Of a stretch of 64,000 bases of DNA, positions 1 to 10,886 are shown piece by piece (positions within the stretch are counted from its first letter, which is position 1; every line of letters begins with the position of its first letter). Position numbers and translations under genes: made by a program. The notes beneath the pieces were generated by a model. The model had not been told where the DNA came from and searched no databases. It was given only the letters and a program-made list of their open reading frames with translations. This DNA is from Marasmius tenuissimus (taxonomy: Eukaryota > Basidiomycota > Agaricomycetes > Agaricales > Marasmiaceae): contig JAQOTA010000046.1 in NCBI GenBank assembly GCA_029532415.1, positions 1,302,001 to 1,366,000 on the forward strand, written 5' to 3'.

Positions 1-1003
1 ACAGAACATGACAGTGAAGAGGGGGCCCGCTTTCCGATTAGTATGATGGGGTCTGGGGTTTGGGCTGATCAGTTAACACTTGATCGGGTTCACGCTCTAC
101 AAGAAGTTGGAGGGGGAACGGCTACTCTGAGATCAGAGTTGGAACGTATCGGATATTTGGGGAAGACTCCGGCGAGTTACAAAGCCATGCCAATGGCAGC
201 GCACTTCGAGCTACATATCGAACAAGGACCGATCCTTGAGACCAGAGCTAAAAAGATTGGCGTAGTTGAAGGCGCTCAAGCCTATAAATGGTTTACTGTC
301 GACGTCAAAGGACGCGGTGAGTCAACATTTATCTGAAGAAGGATCGTACTCACATTTCTCAGCTGCTCACACCGGAACAACCCCGTTCAACGCTCGCTCG
401 GACGCCCTCCTTCTCGCTAGTAAACTCATCCTTCACTCCCATCGCATCGCGACAGCCCATTCTGCCCTTGCCTCCACGGGTATCCTCACCCTAACACCCG
501 GCTCTACGAATACCATTCCAGGCTCCGTAACCTTCAGTTTGGACATCAGGTCTCCAAAAGACGATGTAGTCAAAGCCGTAGAGAAAACCCTCAAGCGAGA
601 TTTCGCTACCCTCGCCGCTGGTCAAGATATCGGTGACTTGCATAGTGGCGGGACTCCGAGCCAATCGTCCTTCGATGTGTTCTGGCGCACCGATAGTGCC
701 ACTTCTGCAACTTATTTCCATAAAGACTGCATTCGATGTGTACGTGGAGCAGCATTCGCAACCTTGGGTGGCAGCCAAGTTGAACCGGAGGAGTTGGTGG
801 AAAACATGACTTCTGGCGCTGGACACGACAGTGTGTACGCGAGCAGGCGTTGTCCGACGAGCATGATTTTCGTTCCTTGTCGTGACGGGGTCAGCCATAA
901 CCCAACGGAGTATACGAGTCCTGAAGACTGTGAAATCGGAGCACAGGTGTTGTTACAGAGCTTGTTGCGGTACGATAGGCTGAGGGCTGAAAGAGGACAT
1001 TGA
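1..1003 (+). CDS. M20-type amidase / N-carbamoyl-amino-acid hydrolase-like, 3' part
   Basis: Zinc-dependent amidohydrolase of the M20 family (N-carbamoyl-L-amino acid hydrolase, beta-ureidopropionase and allantoate amidohydrolase group); the substrate cannot be told from sequence. The frame is open from base 1, so the 5' end lies outside the window. Two exons: 1-316 and 363-1003, with a 46-nt intron (GTGAGT...CAG). Joined, the protein shows EEGARFP, GSGVWA, HIEQGP, the dimer-interface motif AAHTGTTPF created exactly across the splice, and GAGHDS near the end, all typical of this family. The stop is TGA at 1001-1003. The metal-binding residues nearest the N-terminus are not in view. Family assignment is firm, specificity is not. 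Confidence 0.85.
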
Positions 1004-3151
1004 TCACGGGGAGATCGATCAAAAAAGACATAGCTTTTTCTTACTGGCCTGGCTCAAAAAGTAGTGCTAGTTGAGCAGTAGTGATAGTACTGTTCGGTAA
1101 GGTTCAGTATCGAATTCGAACTGTATAACAGTATAACCCTGTTTCGGCTGGTGTTCATTCGAAGATTTCGAGTGGCGTGGACCCAAAGCTTATCCCACTC
1201 AGTCCATGAATGACGAAGCAGGTTGAGAATTGTGGCTATTGACCGAGTCTGCAACGGGGAAGGGTGGTTCGAGATGAACATTGCTCAAGGGTCGGTGCTT
1301 GTTCGAGCGCCATAGTGAACTTATCACGTGACTAGTTTTCTTCGATATGAATTTCGTTTGCACCACGCCTGCCTCTCTTGTTCGAACCACCATTTTGTGA
1401 AACTCTCGTCGCCGCTATGTTCCTAAAAACCCGCAAAATGTCGGCTCCCATCGCAATCCTGAGCTCATCGACTAGAGGGCTCGCCGACGACGAAGTACAG
1501 CATCTTGGGGTCAAGACTCAAAGTGTAGTTGAAAGGTCCATAGGTGCGTATGTGTATCCAATCTGCAGTTTTATGACCGCTGATTGGAATTTAGAAAAGT
1601 GTATAAGGCCCTGATCTCTTATTCTGAGTCGGTTGTCTTGGCTTTCAGTCGCTGTATCCGACCAACTGGGCGTTCAAAACGTACTCTAGCGAAGATGCTA
1701 TCTTTTCGTTGCAACTCCATTCTCGCATGGAACTCGTGTCTTAAGTCAATGATAAACGATACTCTTCCTCAGGACGCACAGCGATGTGAGAATAAGCACC
1801 GGCTTTCCGTGTCACGCTGTGCTAATCGACCCCAGGTCATCGAAGAGAACTCATTTGAAGGCTCAATTCAAGTCGACGGACGGAACGGGGCTTGTTGGAT
1901 GCTCGAGGGAAATAAGAGCGAGCAGAGCATAGGCTAGCTCGGTACGTGTATGATGGCTTTGTTGCGGCGAGTCCAGATGTTGACGTTTCTCTGCTGTTAT
2001 TGCCTACCTGGTACGATCAGTTCGAAGAATACCAGCAGCCTCCATGAAGCTCGAACATGACTTGGCCTTCCTTGAAGGATAACCATTGGTACATTGTTGG
2101 GAATATCTGCCGCTTGTGGGCTCAAGGTCCTGACCGACCAGGGTGCCTTCCACTATTCAATCGGTGAGCCATCGCTTCTTCCTTCTCCTAAATGAATCGG
2201 TACTGATCATGATTGCTTCGAACAGGTCTACATACCACGCCAAACTGTATATAGTCACGCCGCAGATTCGAGGAAGCCCGATTTCGAACCCTAACGCCTA
2301 GACATGCTGCTCGTATGGCCTCCCCTACCTCTCCTACCCCATGTGTTCCGAAAACGGTGGGAGAGGCGTTGTCAACTTCCAAGTTCCCGGTCCTGCTTGG
2401 GTTGACGCGTGCATTAGTTTGGGTTGATCTCATAGTGAACGAACGAGTGCGTGTTTTCATCTGACCTATGGTATAGCGATGTACTGATAGTAGCGATCTC
2501 CCTTTCTATTACCCCTGAATCATTTCGACCTATCCTGATAGTTCCCTGACCCTCTACCGCCCCAAATATGGACTTGGACCTTCGCCCTCTGTACGCTTCA
2601 TGCCAATGCGTTGCTTGTGGGGATAGGGCTGAATACTGTGCATTCGCGAAACCCAGCAACCTTCGAACGCGAGGGAGGATAATGGGCTTCTCGTTCATAG
2701 TCTAAGCTCGAAATACGCTTCTTCCACCGGTCTGCGATGATGGGTTTAGATTGTCCATGAGATATGGCTTGCTTCAGACGGATATGTCGGTCGTCTGTTG
2801 GCACCGTCGATTGGCACTGGTTTGCTGGTCCAAATTCATAACCAGAATCGGGATCCGTTAGCGGGTTGATGTCCGCTCTCGGTGGTCGTCAATTAACTGT
2901 TTGGGTGCTTACCTATTCGTACGGGGCACGCGACGGTTCAGGCAGGGATTCTGTGGACAATACTACTCGGACACCTCCCTCCGTCCCAGAGTTGGGATTC
3001 TGCTAGGCGGATTCCGGACAGCCTCGACGCTTCCAACGCTCCATCCCTCCATTATCCTCCCCAGCTAAGGGATTCGAGTCATGAATCCCATGGCATCGCG
3101 TGTCTTTCTCCTCGATCTTCGGCTTTCCCCTCCTTCCTCCTCCCCGTCGAA
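1004..3151. other. Unresolved stretch with coding-like remnants
   Basis: No complete gene was recognised. On the + strand 1943-2044 reads as protein-like sequence (YDGFVAASPDVDVSLLLLPT), runs into TGA at 2045, and continues in the same frame from 2057 to 2163. There a GTGAGC donor and an acceptor at 2225 keep the frame open to TAG at 2299. Another open piece lies near 2571-2703 and holds a short cysteine-rich run (CQCVAC). This could be an intron-rich gene I cannot model or a decaying pseudogene. No function is suggested. Confidence 0.3.
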
Positions 3152-3853
3152 ATGGAACAAGCACGTTCCTCTCTTCCCGAGGCACACAATGCAAGCGCCC
3201 CTCATACCCATGACACATTTTCGAGCTCGCCGAGCTCAGCCGACATCCACAATCGCTCCTCTGGTTACAACCTCGATAACCTCTGTATTCCTACCAGAGA
3301 CACCGTTGAAGACGCGTGTTTATTCAGGCATGGCCTGTACAGACTGTCCAAGATACAGAGGATCACGGAACGGGACGTGGACAGGAGACTGCTTTTAATA
3401 GATCGAGGAACGCTCGACGCCTACAGGCTGAGACGGTCGATGAAGCACGTCTCAGATCTCGAGGAACGCGTCGCTGAATGCAACGCCTATCCATTCCGAT
3501 TCCTTTCATTCAACGCTATCGACGAGGCAAACGATATGAAGGTGTTGCAGGGAATTGCTAAGGAGAAGTTGAAGATGGGGAACACCGGCGCTTCGCTATG
3601 GGCGCAACTCGGACGGAATGCTTCCTTGTTGAACACTCCCCAAGTCCCTCGGACGACGTACATCAGGATTGGCAGTCTCGATCCCTTACTAATTCGTCGT
3701 CACGAGAGCTACTGTTCAATCTTTCCTTTCGTTCTCTTGCTCGGCGTTGAAGGTGTTGGGAAAAGTAGAGTTTGGGCTCTACAAAGAGATGGGGGAGGAT
3801 CTCGTCGGAGGATGGCACGCTATCGGACAAGCATAGGTCACTATCAGTCTTAG
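3152..3853 (+). CDS. Hypothetical protein (233 aa), unrecognised
   Basis: Open frame with an ATG start at 3152. I do not recognise a domain. The N-terminal 40 residues are Ser/Ala/His-rich and low in complexity. The middle (about residues 55-150) is rich in Arg, Leu and Glu and looks helical, for example LYRLSKIQRITERDVDRR. The last 40 residues turn Gly/Arg-rich, suggesting that the true 3' end may be spliced differently. Several of the surrounding frames are also open, so the model is weak. Whether this belongs with the coding-like pieces upstream cannot be decided from the sequence. Confidence 0.35.
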   Translation: MEQARSSLPEAHNASAPHTHDTFSSSPSSADIHNRSSGYNLDNLCIPTRDTVEDACLFRHGLYRLSKIQRITERDVDRRLLLIDRGTLDAYRLRRSMKHVSDLEERVAECNAYPFRFLSFNAIDEANDMKVLQGIAKEKLKMGNTGASLWAQLGRNASLLNTPQVPRTTYIRIGSLDPLLIRRHESYCSIFPFVLLLGVEGVGKSRVWALQRDGGGSRRRMARYRTSIGHYQS

Positions 3854-4972
3854 GTCATAGGCGTGTTGGGGGTGGAGTGTCGAAGTGGAATTCGATACGT
3901 AGCAGACGTTACCAGGGCGTCGTGGCTCGAGCTGTGGTTGCGTTAGGGCGCAGTGCTCCTTGTTTCGGCTCTGGATCTGGTTCTCCAATCGAGGTCGGCG
4001 AGGACGAACGATCGACATTCGCAGCAGAGTGCCTAGCCTGTCCGCCAGCGTCTTCATTCGTTCCTCCGTTTGTCGAGCTTATCTTGGCTCCCTCGAACGC
4101 CGATTTGTACCCTTGTTTCCGACGCCGATAGCTTTTCGTAGGCTGGTCAATGCAAGCTTCTGATATTCTCGAGATTCATGAAGGCTATTTTCTTGAGTCT
4201 CGAGACTCGGATTATGTTCTGGTGTTAAAGATGAATCCTGTGCTCACGGCACGAAATCGTCCTCGTCATCCTCAGATTTCGCATCTCGAATTTGAGTGTC
4301 AGACCCACTCTTGACAGGGAAACAACTCTTTGAAGCTTTAGACGTCTGCGTGCTTGTCCAACGCATCGGTGTAGAGTTATGCACCACTCATGGCTCTGAT
4401 CCACAGAGCTGCCCACTCGATTCGAATGAAACAGGGTCGATAGTACGCCTACACTTGAAATGCTTATCTATCTGAAGTGCGACATTCTGAAGCGCTCGTG
4501 TTTTCCCTTTACGCTACCCCGAATAGTGATTTAGTATGTACAGTATCTGTGGTTCAGCAAGTGCTATTTTTCTCTCTTCGTGAGGGTTACGAAGAGGCCA
4601 TCGGGTAGCTACAAGTACCTTGATCATGATCAATGCGAAGCAAGAGTGAGCAAGGTACAGGCAAACTGTCGACATCGGACCCGAGTTGCATGGTTCCGGG
4701 CTTTCGGCGGTTAGGCACTTTTTTCCGTCCTCGACTTGAACTTCAACGCTCATCCTCTCGCTCTGAGTCTCTCTTCACAACTTTCTGTAATCTTATACCT
4801 CTATCTATTCCGAATTCAAGGAGTCAATTTGAAGGAAAGTTAAAACGGTACTTCATTTTGATAACGACAAACGGTGCGTCACGACTGGAACAATTTGATG
4901 ATTTTTCATATCGATACAAGGCTCAACAAACAGTGCTTGTAGAGATAGTTCAAATACAATCAGTCCTCGAAA
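3854..4972. other. Intergenic, nothing recognised
   Basis: Short overlapping open frames occur on both strands, but none shows a motif or a convincing splice structure. The last few hundred bases are probably the promoter of the gene starting at 4973. Confidence 0.4.
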
Positions 4973-7451
4973 ATGTCTCTGGGAATACCGCAACCTCGTC
5001 GGACCTTCCGACAAATGGCCTTAAAATCCATCAAAAAAGAGACGAAGCTTGTCGACCTCAGCAACGATGCGAGCGACTCTGACAGCGACCTCTCTTCCGT
5101 TCCCGACGACTCTGAAGATGTAATTTGCACCGGATTCTCGGCGATGGAAGAGGAAGAATTGAAACCAAACATTGTATCGTTGGCCTCTATCGACCTTCAT
5201 TCGAACTCGACCGAATACGGCTGGAATCACCCCTCTGAGCTGGAATACCTCACCCCTTCCGACTGGTCCGATACCCAGATAATTCATCATCTACTCGCTC
5301 ATTCCTTCGACCTACCTCCTAAAAAACCTCACGGCGGGCATCCTTTCGTTGAAGTGACCAGTATAGACGGGTCGAAGACGGTGTTGCCTAGCGGGTATAG
5401 AATCCCGTTGATGTTTCTCCAAAAGTATCTGTGGTTTACGTTACAGTCCATTCTGGCGGATTCGAACTCGGACGGGACGAGGGAAGAGAGATGGGATCGT
5501 TACAAGTTTCCCCTTCTGCATATTTCTCGACTATGCAAGACTCTTTTTCGACGAGCGCAGGAGGCTTTAGGGGGATTTTACGTGGATTTGGACTCTGGGA
5601 AGACTAGGAAGATACCAAAACAGGAGGGAGTCGATAGGATGTGGAGGTGCGATACGTTCGATAGGGCACTCGTACGGTGTAAGATGAGGTGCTTTATTAC
5701 GGAGAAAGATAAGGGAAGCGTCGACGAGCAGATGAAGGAGTTCTGGGAGAAACATCAAGAAGAATACACTAGAGATATACTGAGATACGGTTCGTTGTCT
5801 TCCAATCTTTCAAGTTTCGAAGGCTCATAATTCCGCGAAGCATGGAAGAAATGGGTATTGACCGGGTATGATGGACTCGCGCTCACCGATCGCGAGATAG
5901 AGAGCGGTACGAGCGCCAAAAACCTGATCAATGGTCTAATGGAGAAGAGTGGGCGCTGGTATTGGGCAACCGAGTCTATTCATGCAGGTGGTATTGATGC
6001 TTGGACGCTGAGAATGTTGGCCTCGAAGTCCTCGAGATGTGTAACGCCTTCGCTACCAGCACGGGTCGATTCCCCTCTTATTCTGCCATCTCCACTCCAG
6101 GTTGCTAAACCTACAGCACGAAAACGACCCGGCTGCGTTTTGGAAAAGGAAGGTGCCTCGAAAAGGGCGCGAAAAACAAAACTGGTCGGCATGGACAAGG
6201 TGGTAAAAAAAGGCACTGCTGAAGCCTCATCCGTCAAGTTCAAGGTTCGTGACGATAGCCCCATAGATAGTACAACGAGGATAAACGTAGGGCGTCTTCT
6301 TCAATTTGATTATCCGCTGAAGTCTCAACGACGTCTATTGGCAGCCCATCTCGTCCACCCCTCCTCCATCAGGCAAACAGCGGTCACTTTTGGCGATACA
6401 TACCTCCCATACGACTCGAAAAGAGCCACCCATTCTAATCCTTAGGCCGGAAGAGCTCGGCGGCGAGCAGGTGCGTTTTTATTCAAATTGAGTCTGCTTG
6501 CTCAGTCCGCCTGATTGACGATAGGGTTCTTCCAAGTCTTCACTCACAAAATCACCCAAAAAAACCTTATCCTCTGCGAGTACGAAAGCTGCTGCTCCCA
6601 ATGAGACGAAACCTTCGACAGCTGCGAACTCAAAGCCACGGATTACTTTGAGGCTGAAACCGCCAGTACCTCCCTCTACGTCTTCCCAATTGTCAGCGAC
6701 GGAGGTGAAAGAAATAAAAGAGACGCTGCATAGGGTCGAGTCGCTCGTGAAGGAGCATAAGAGTAAAGGAATGGAGAGAAGCATTGGAGGTTTGGAGAAG
6801 CGCATGGCACGTATTGAGACTCGACTGGGACTGAGTGAGGGGTCCTTTGCTGCAAGCGAAAGGAATGTAACAGCAGTACTGGAGAGGATTGAGGGGCAAC
6901 TGGTCGGATTACGAGAGGAATTGAAACGAGTCAGTGCAGGGTCGAAAGGTAGCTCCGGTGATCTTCCAAATTCACAGAGACACACGAGCCACCACGGTGG
7001 GGGGTCCGAACTCGAAGGCCCCCCAGCTTTATCTTCACACTATCCATCATCTTCCACATTCACCGGCATGCACGCTGTTCCATCCTCGCATGCTCCCCCT
7101 CCGCTACTCTCGTACATTCATCCATTGGCACATCTTCTTGGAGAACCCACGAATGTCGAGGAGGGAGTTTCAACTATGGTCGCCACTCGCATCAACTACC
7201 CATCCGAAGTCACAGGCAACCCACAGCCATCACCAAGCACGCCCAGAGCTCAGCCCTCGGCCCCCCCTCGCCACTTGTCACCGTCCGACGACATCGAAGA
7301 TATCAAGCCCGTGATTCTCGACGGGGAGGCCTTTCTTCCATCCATCAGGGATAACGAGGGAATGGTATCGGTATCCGCGTTCTCCGGACCTGCGAGAAGA
7401 CAGAGGAAGTTGATGAAACTTAGCATGGGTACCAATGGGACGGGTGAGTAA
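4973..7451 (+). CDS. Hypothetical nuclear-type protein: acidic N-terminus, basic patch, coiled coil
   Basis: Unrecognised multi-exon gene, start ATG 4973. Exon 1 (4973-5789) encodes an acidic Ser/Asp-rich N-terminus (DASDSDSDLSSVPDDSED) and a conserved-looking middle. An in-frame TAA at 5828 is removed by a 51-nt intron (5790-5840, GTTCGT...GAAG) that keeps the frame (ILRY/AWKKW). The second part carries basic clusters (ARKRPG, KRARKTK) like a nuclear localisation signal. The frame changes somewhere near 6380-6430 (intron not pinned down). A 54-nt intron at 6471-6524 then leads into a last exon with Ala/Pro-rich sequence, a coiled coil (about 6690-6950) and a Pro/Ser-rich tail. A GTGAGT at 7444 next to the stop TAA (7449-7451) may be the donor of a further 3' exon. 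Function unknown; it may be two genes. Confidence 0.5.
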
Positions 7452-8426
7452 GTAGAGGCGCCAATAGCGCCACCAGAGCTGTTTTTTCGCCCTGTGTAAC
7501 AGCAATCGTCCGAATTGCGTGCTTCTCATATTTCACTACCCCTTCTTTGAACGTACAGGCGAGTCGTGACATTGGTATTTTGCTGTTATTCGTATTATCC
7601 TTGAGCCTAGATCATTGCTCCGTTGTAATCACATACTTTGGTAAGCTTTCTGCTCCGGAAGACCGCATCATCTGTAGCCGTTGCTCTAGAAGCTCTCAAG
7701 GACCCTGCCTCGCGATTAAACCCTTGAATCCTCACTCGGATCGCAACATGAACCTCTTCCCATTTGCATCGTTTGCGCGATGACTCGCACCCCCCTTTTT
7801 TGGCAGTAATCGAGCTCATTTTCACTTGCGGATTCCGGGAAACATTCTGATGTTGAGCCTTACAACAGCCCAATGGTTCGAGAGTCTTGTCGTCAGTTTT
7901 ATTCTCATTGAATGATAGCCCGGCCTAGACTCTTCGTGAATCAATTTTGTGCTCTCGCTCCTCTGGCACTCAAGTCCTTTTAAGGTACGTATTTACTCTC
8001 GCAGTAAACAGCGCTCCTCACTTCATCTTGATTGAGTACTCGCGCTGTGCAGAAAGTCAATGTTATTCTCGATATGTCGAAATTCAAACATTCGCCTGGC
8101 GCCGCAATTTCTACATGAGCGATTTCAGGTGCGAGTTACAGTGACGCAACACACGCTGTACGTTTACGTCGTCTGCGTCAGGACATCCACCAAATTTAGA
8201 ACTTCTCGGGGAGGTAGTTTGTCCTCTCCTTATTCATCCTGATCATAACTGATCCCTGGTAACAGCAACACCTTGGAGTTGCGGAGTGGTTTTACCAGCC
8301 TCATGTTTTCTCACTGTTAAAGCCGCCGCTCCACTTCAATATGACGAACGCAACGTTGAAATTCCGAGTACGGAAAGACAAGGGACAGTACGAAAGACAC
8401 ACCCCATGTCGTTACTCTCAGAAACA
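7452..8426. other. Intergenic, nothing recognised
   Basis: No motif-bearing frame. It contains the presumed 3' end of the upstream gene and the promoter of the first hydrophobin. Confidence 0.4.
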
Positions 8427-8434
8427 TATAAAAA
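8427..8434 (+). promoter_or_regulatory. TATA box of hydrophobin hyd1
   Basis: TATAAAAA, 58 bp upstream of the ATG of the first hydrophobin gene. Three other hydrophobins here have TATAAAAG at comparable distances. Confidence 0.6.
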
Positions 8435-8484
8435 CGGTCGTCTTTCTCCTCTTTTCCCTCACTCAAATCTTCTTTGCTTTCGAG

Positions 8485-8930
8485 ATGTTCAACAAGCTCT
8501 TCACCCTCGCTGCTCTCACCACCCTTGCGGTCGCCACACCCACGAACCTCTCTGCTCGTGCGGACTGCACTACTGGTCCCATCCAGTGCTGCAATACCGT
8601 TACCACAGCGAAGGACCCGGTCGTTACACCTATCCTCGCCGCAATCGGTGTCGTTCTCCAAGATCTCAATGTTGGCGTAGGCTTGACCTGCAGTCCCGTC
8701 ACCGTCATTGGTGGAGGCAACGGCGGGTGGTAAGTTGTATTGACCATCATCTGGAATTCCCCCTCGTGACTGTCTTTGTATTCTTTACAGCAACGCTAGC
8801 CCAGTTTGCTGCACTGATAACTCTCACGGTAGCCTTTCATCATGTTTCATGATTTACGACGCATCATCGAACTGATTTTGTTTGTTTAGGCACCCTCATT
8901 TCGATTGGCTGCGTTCCCGTCAGTCTCTAA
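8485..8930 (+). CDS. Class I hydrophobin (hyd1)
   Basis: Small secreted amphipathic protein that self-assembles at hydrophilic/hydrophobic interfaces and coats hyphae. Three exons: 8485-8729, 8791-8828 and 8890-8930 (introns 61 and 61 nt, phases 2 and 1), giving 107 aa. A signal peptide of about 18 residues (MFNKLFTLAALTTLAVAT) is followed by the eight-cysteine pattern C-X6-CC-X32-C-X12-C-X5-CC-X12-C-X5. The fifth Cys codon (TG/C) is created by the first splice; reading through would give Trp-stop. The same architecture recurs at 10106, 18469 and 20532. It differs from the other copies by starting MFNK rather than MMFN and by one substitution near the third exon (SHGTL rather than SHGGL). Confidence 0.95.
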
Positions 8931-9804
8931 GAGAGTGGCCGGGATCTAAGCGCAGGCCGTCCGTCAGACTTCGACTGTTGTCTTGTACGCTGTAGACCTT
9001 GGTCGTAGTAGTCTCGCTCTCGCGTTTTGGACTTGCTTCTGTACCCATATGAATTGAATCGAATTGGTCATTTTGACGCATTGTCTTAAACCTTCAACCG
9101 AGTTGAGGGTCGCTCAAGTCCCGACTCGGGTACAAATAAGTAAACTTGTGGCGCCAGTGGCTTGTTTTGCCTCTCGTCGTTGTACCCGTAAACCCTCCTC
9201 CAATTTTCACCGAGCTCATGATATCCTTTCGTTCAACCTGAATCTATTGTGACGTTCTCACGATGTCAAACTGGTTGTATAAGGAATGCTCCATGCTGAG
9301 GAGGCATGTATGTTATGTTCTACGAGCGAGTGTCCTGCCTCGGCCTAGGCCTTTCCGGAGTCTCGATCTCACCGACACTTCGCCCAGGCGGCTTCCCTGG
9401 TCCTAGAGTTCGAGAATGCTCAGTGAATTCAGCAGGAGATGCGTCATCCTCCTACTATGACCATCAACTACGTCGGTAGCTAACTATATAGCCACGGCTG
9501 AAGCGCTGATCAGTGATCACAACTTGCCGCACGGTATTGTTCCTGCCAGGTCATAGACTCATATACATAACTTCGTACCTTTAGATGATATCATTGTCCC
9601 ATACAGACCTTCCTTTCTCCCTTTCTCCCTCTTGTGCGTTGCGTAGGAGGGATCTTCAAATGTTCCAGTAACCTTTTCCTTCCGATTCGCCTATGTCTCT
9701 CTGAAGTTTACAAGAAGCGGCCAGGGTCCTTCGTTCCTCAAAGTCAATTGGCAACGCTCGGATGCTCAAGCGCTCCTCGCCGACATCATTGACATTGATA
9801 TAAA
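8931..9804. other. Intergenic, nothing recognised
   Basis: Spacer between the first two hydrophobins. No coding signal or repeat was recognised on either strand. Confidence 0.4.
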
Positions 9805-10024
9805 CTATGAAACATATGTCCGAAACGCCTTTTGATTGAAGGTCCAGACGTCAAAGCCTACCGTAACAATGAACATGATCGCTCTCACAGTCCCCACCTT
9901 TTAATTACTATGATTTTGGTACTTACTTCTCACTGGTGTGTCACAGCTCCACTCGAACCACCACAACGTTTCAACCCGCAGCATATGACGGAAATAACAT
10001 GTACCTTTCTCCGCCAAAAAACAG

Positions 10025-10032
10025 TATAAAAG
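10025..10032 (+). promoter_or_regulatory. TATA box of hydrophobin hyd2
   Basis: TATAAAAG, 81 bp upstream of the hyd2 ATG. It is conserved in the mirrored copy at 20606-20613. Confidence 0.6.
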
Positions 10033-10105
10033 GGCCTCAAAATCTGCTCGAATTCCTCACTCGAACACTCCTGCAGTTGTCTGTTTAAGCTCTCTCACAA
10101 TCATC

Positions 10106-10555
10106 ATGATGTTCAACAAGCTCTTCACTCTCGCCGCCTTCACCACCCTTGCGGTCGCCACACCCACGGGTCTCTCTGCTCGTGCAGACTGCACTACTGG
10201 ACCTATCCAGTGCTGCAACACTGTTACTACGGCGAAGGACCCCGTAGTGACTCCCATCCTCGCCCTCATCGGCGTCGTCCTTCAGGACCTCAACGTCGAT
10301 GTCGGTTTGACCTGCAGCGCCATCACCGTCGTCGGTGGAGGCAATGGAGGATGGTAAGTAATCTCTACAACCTCAAAATGTGTTGTATGGTGTCATTTTC
10401 CTTTTCATACAGCTCCGCCAACCCTGTTTGTTGCTCTGACAACTCCCACGGTAACCTTTCTTTTGCGCTAAAGTGACCCGCAACTCTGAACTGATCTCCT
10501 CGTTATGAATGCAGGTGGCCTCATCTCTATTGGCTGTGTTCCCGTCAGCCTCTGA
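10106..10555 (+). CDS. Class I hydrophobin (hyd2)
   Basis: Paralog of hyd1 with the same role and intron positions. Exons 10106-10353, 10413-10450 and 10515-10555 (introns 59 and 64 nt) give 108 aa. The signal peptide begins MMFNKLFTLAAFTTLAVAT. The eight cysteines are all present in the same spacing as hyd1, the fifth again formed across the first splice (TG/C). The gene sits in the left inverted-repeat arm and is the closest relative of hyd4 in the right arm. Both donors and acceptors are canonical (GTAAGT...CAG, GTAACC...CAG), so it should be functional. Confidence 0.95.
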
Positions 10556-10784
10556 GCTCAACAAGATCATGCTAAGCCTTTCGCCCCGCGTCGGAATGTC
10601 GAGCGTCCCCTGAACGCGTGGTCACAACCGCGTTTCGATAGTAACCTGAGGGTGAAAGACTTGGATATGGACAATGTGGAATGTGTATAATGCTTTGTAT
10701 GGCTTTCAGACACGTCAAGCACCAAATGAGAATATGTTTGTGACTTCTCTATCCTAAAAGATCAAGGCGGGAACAAAAGAAAGT

Positions 10785-10886
10785 AGCCCACCGCGAGGGT
10801 CGAACTCGCAGCCTTCAGATTCAGTGAGATGCCCGCTTGCGGACTCGTTAAGAGTCTGACGCTCTATCCGATTGAGCTAGGCGGGC
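10785..10886 (-). tRNA. tRNA-Lys(CUU) with 28-nt intron, copy 1
   Basis: Cloverleaf read on the minus strand: acceptor stem GCCCGCC/GGTGGGC, D-loop GCTCAATCGGATAGAGC, anticodon loop CTCTTAA (anticodon CTT), T-arm GCGAG-TTCGACC-CTCGC, discriminator T. An intron of 28 nt follows the anticodon at the usual place. It is identical to the copy at 19730 over the mature tRNA and differs only at three intron positions. Confidence 0.93.

Larger units (their letters stand above)
9805..10886 (+). repeat. Left arm of ~1.08-kb inverted repeat (hydrophobin + tRNA-Lys)
   Basis: This arm matches the reverse complement of 19730-20828. Both contain, from outside to inside, a promoter with the same TATAAAAG block, a hydrophobin gene, the same 3' flank and a tRNA-Lys gene pointing towards the hydrophobin. 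The repeat stops abruptly at the 5' end of the tRNA; the outer edge fades near 9805. Similarity is high over promoter and gene, with small indels in the flanks. Confidence 0.85.

Noticed and set aside
5828..5830. TAA taken as evidence that the gene at 4973 is a pseudogene
   Set aside because: A 51-nt GT-AG intron removes it and joins two regions of the same frame.
8286..8852. 188-aa frame overlapping hyd1
   Set aside because: It is a shadow of the hydrophobin exons in another frame and runs through both introns.
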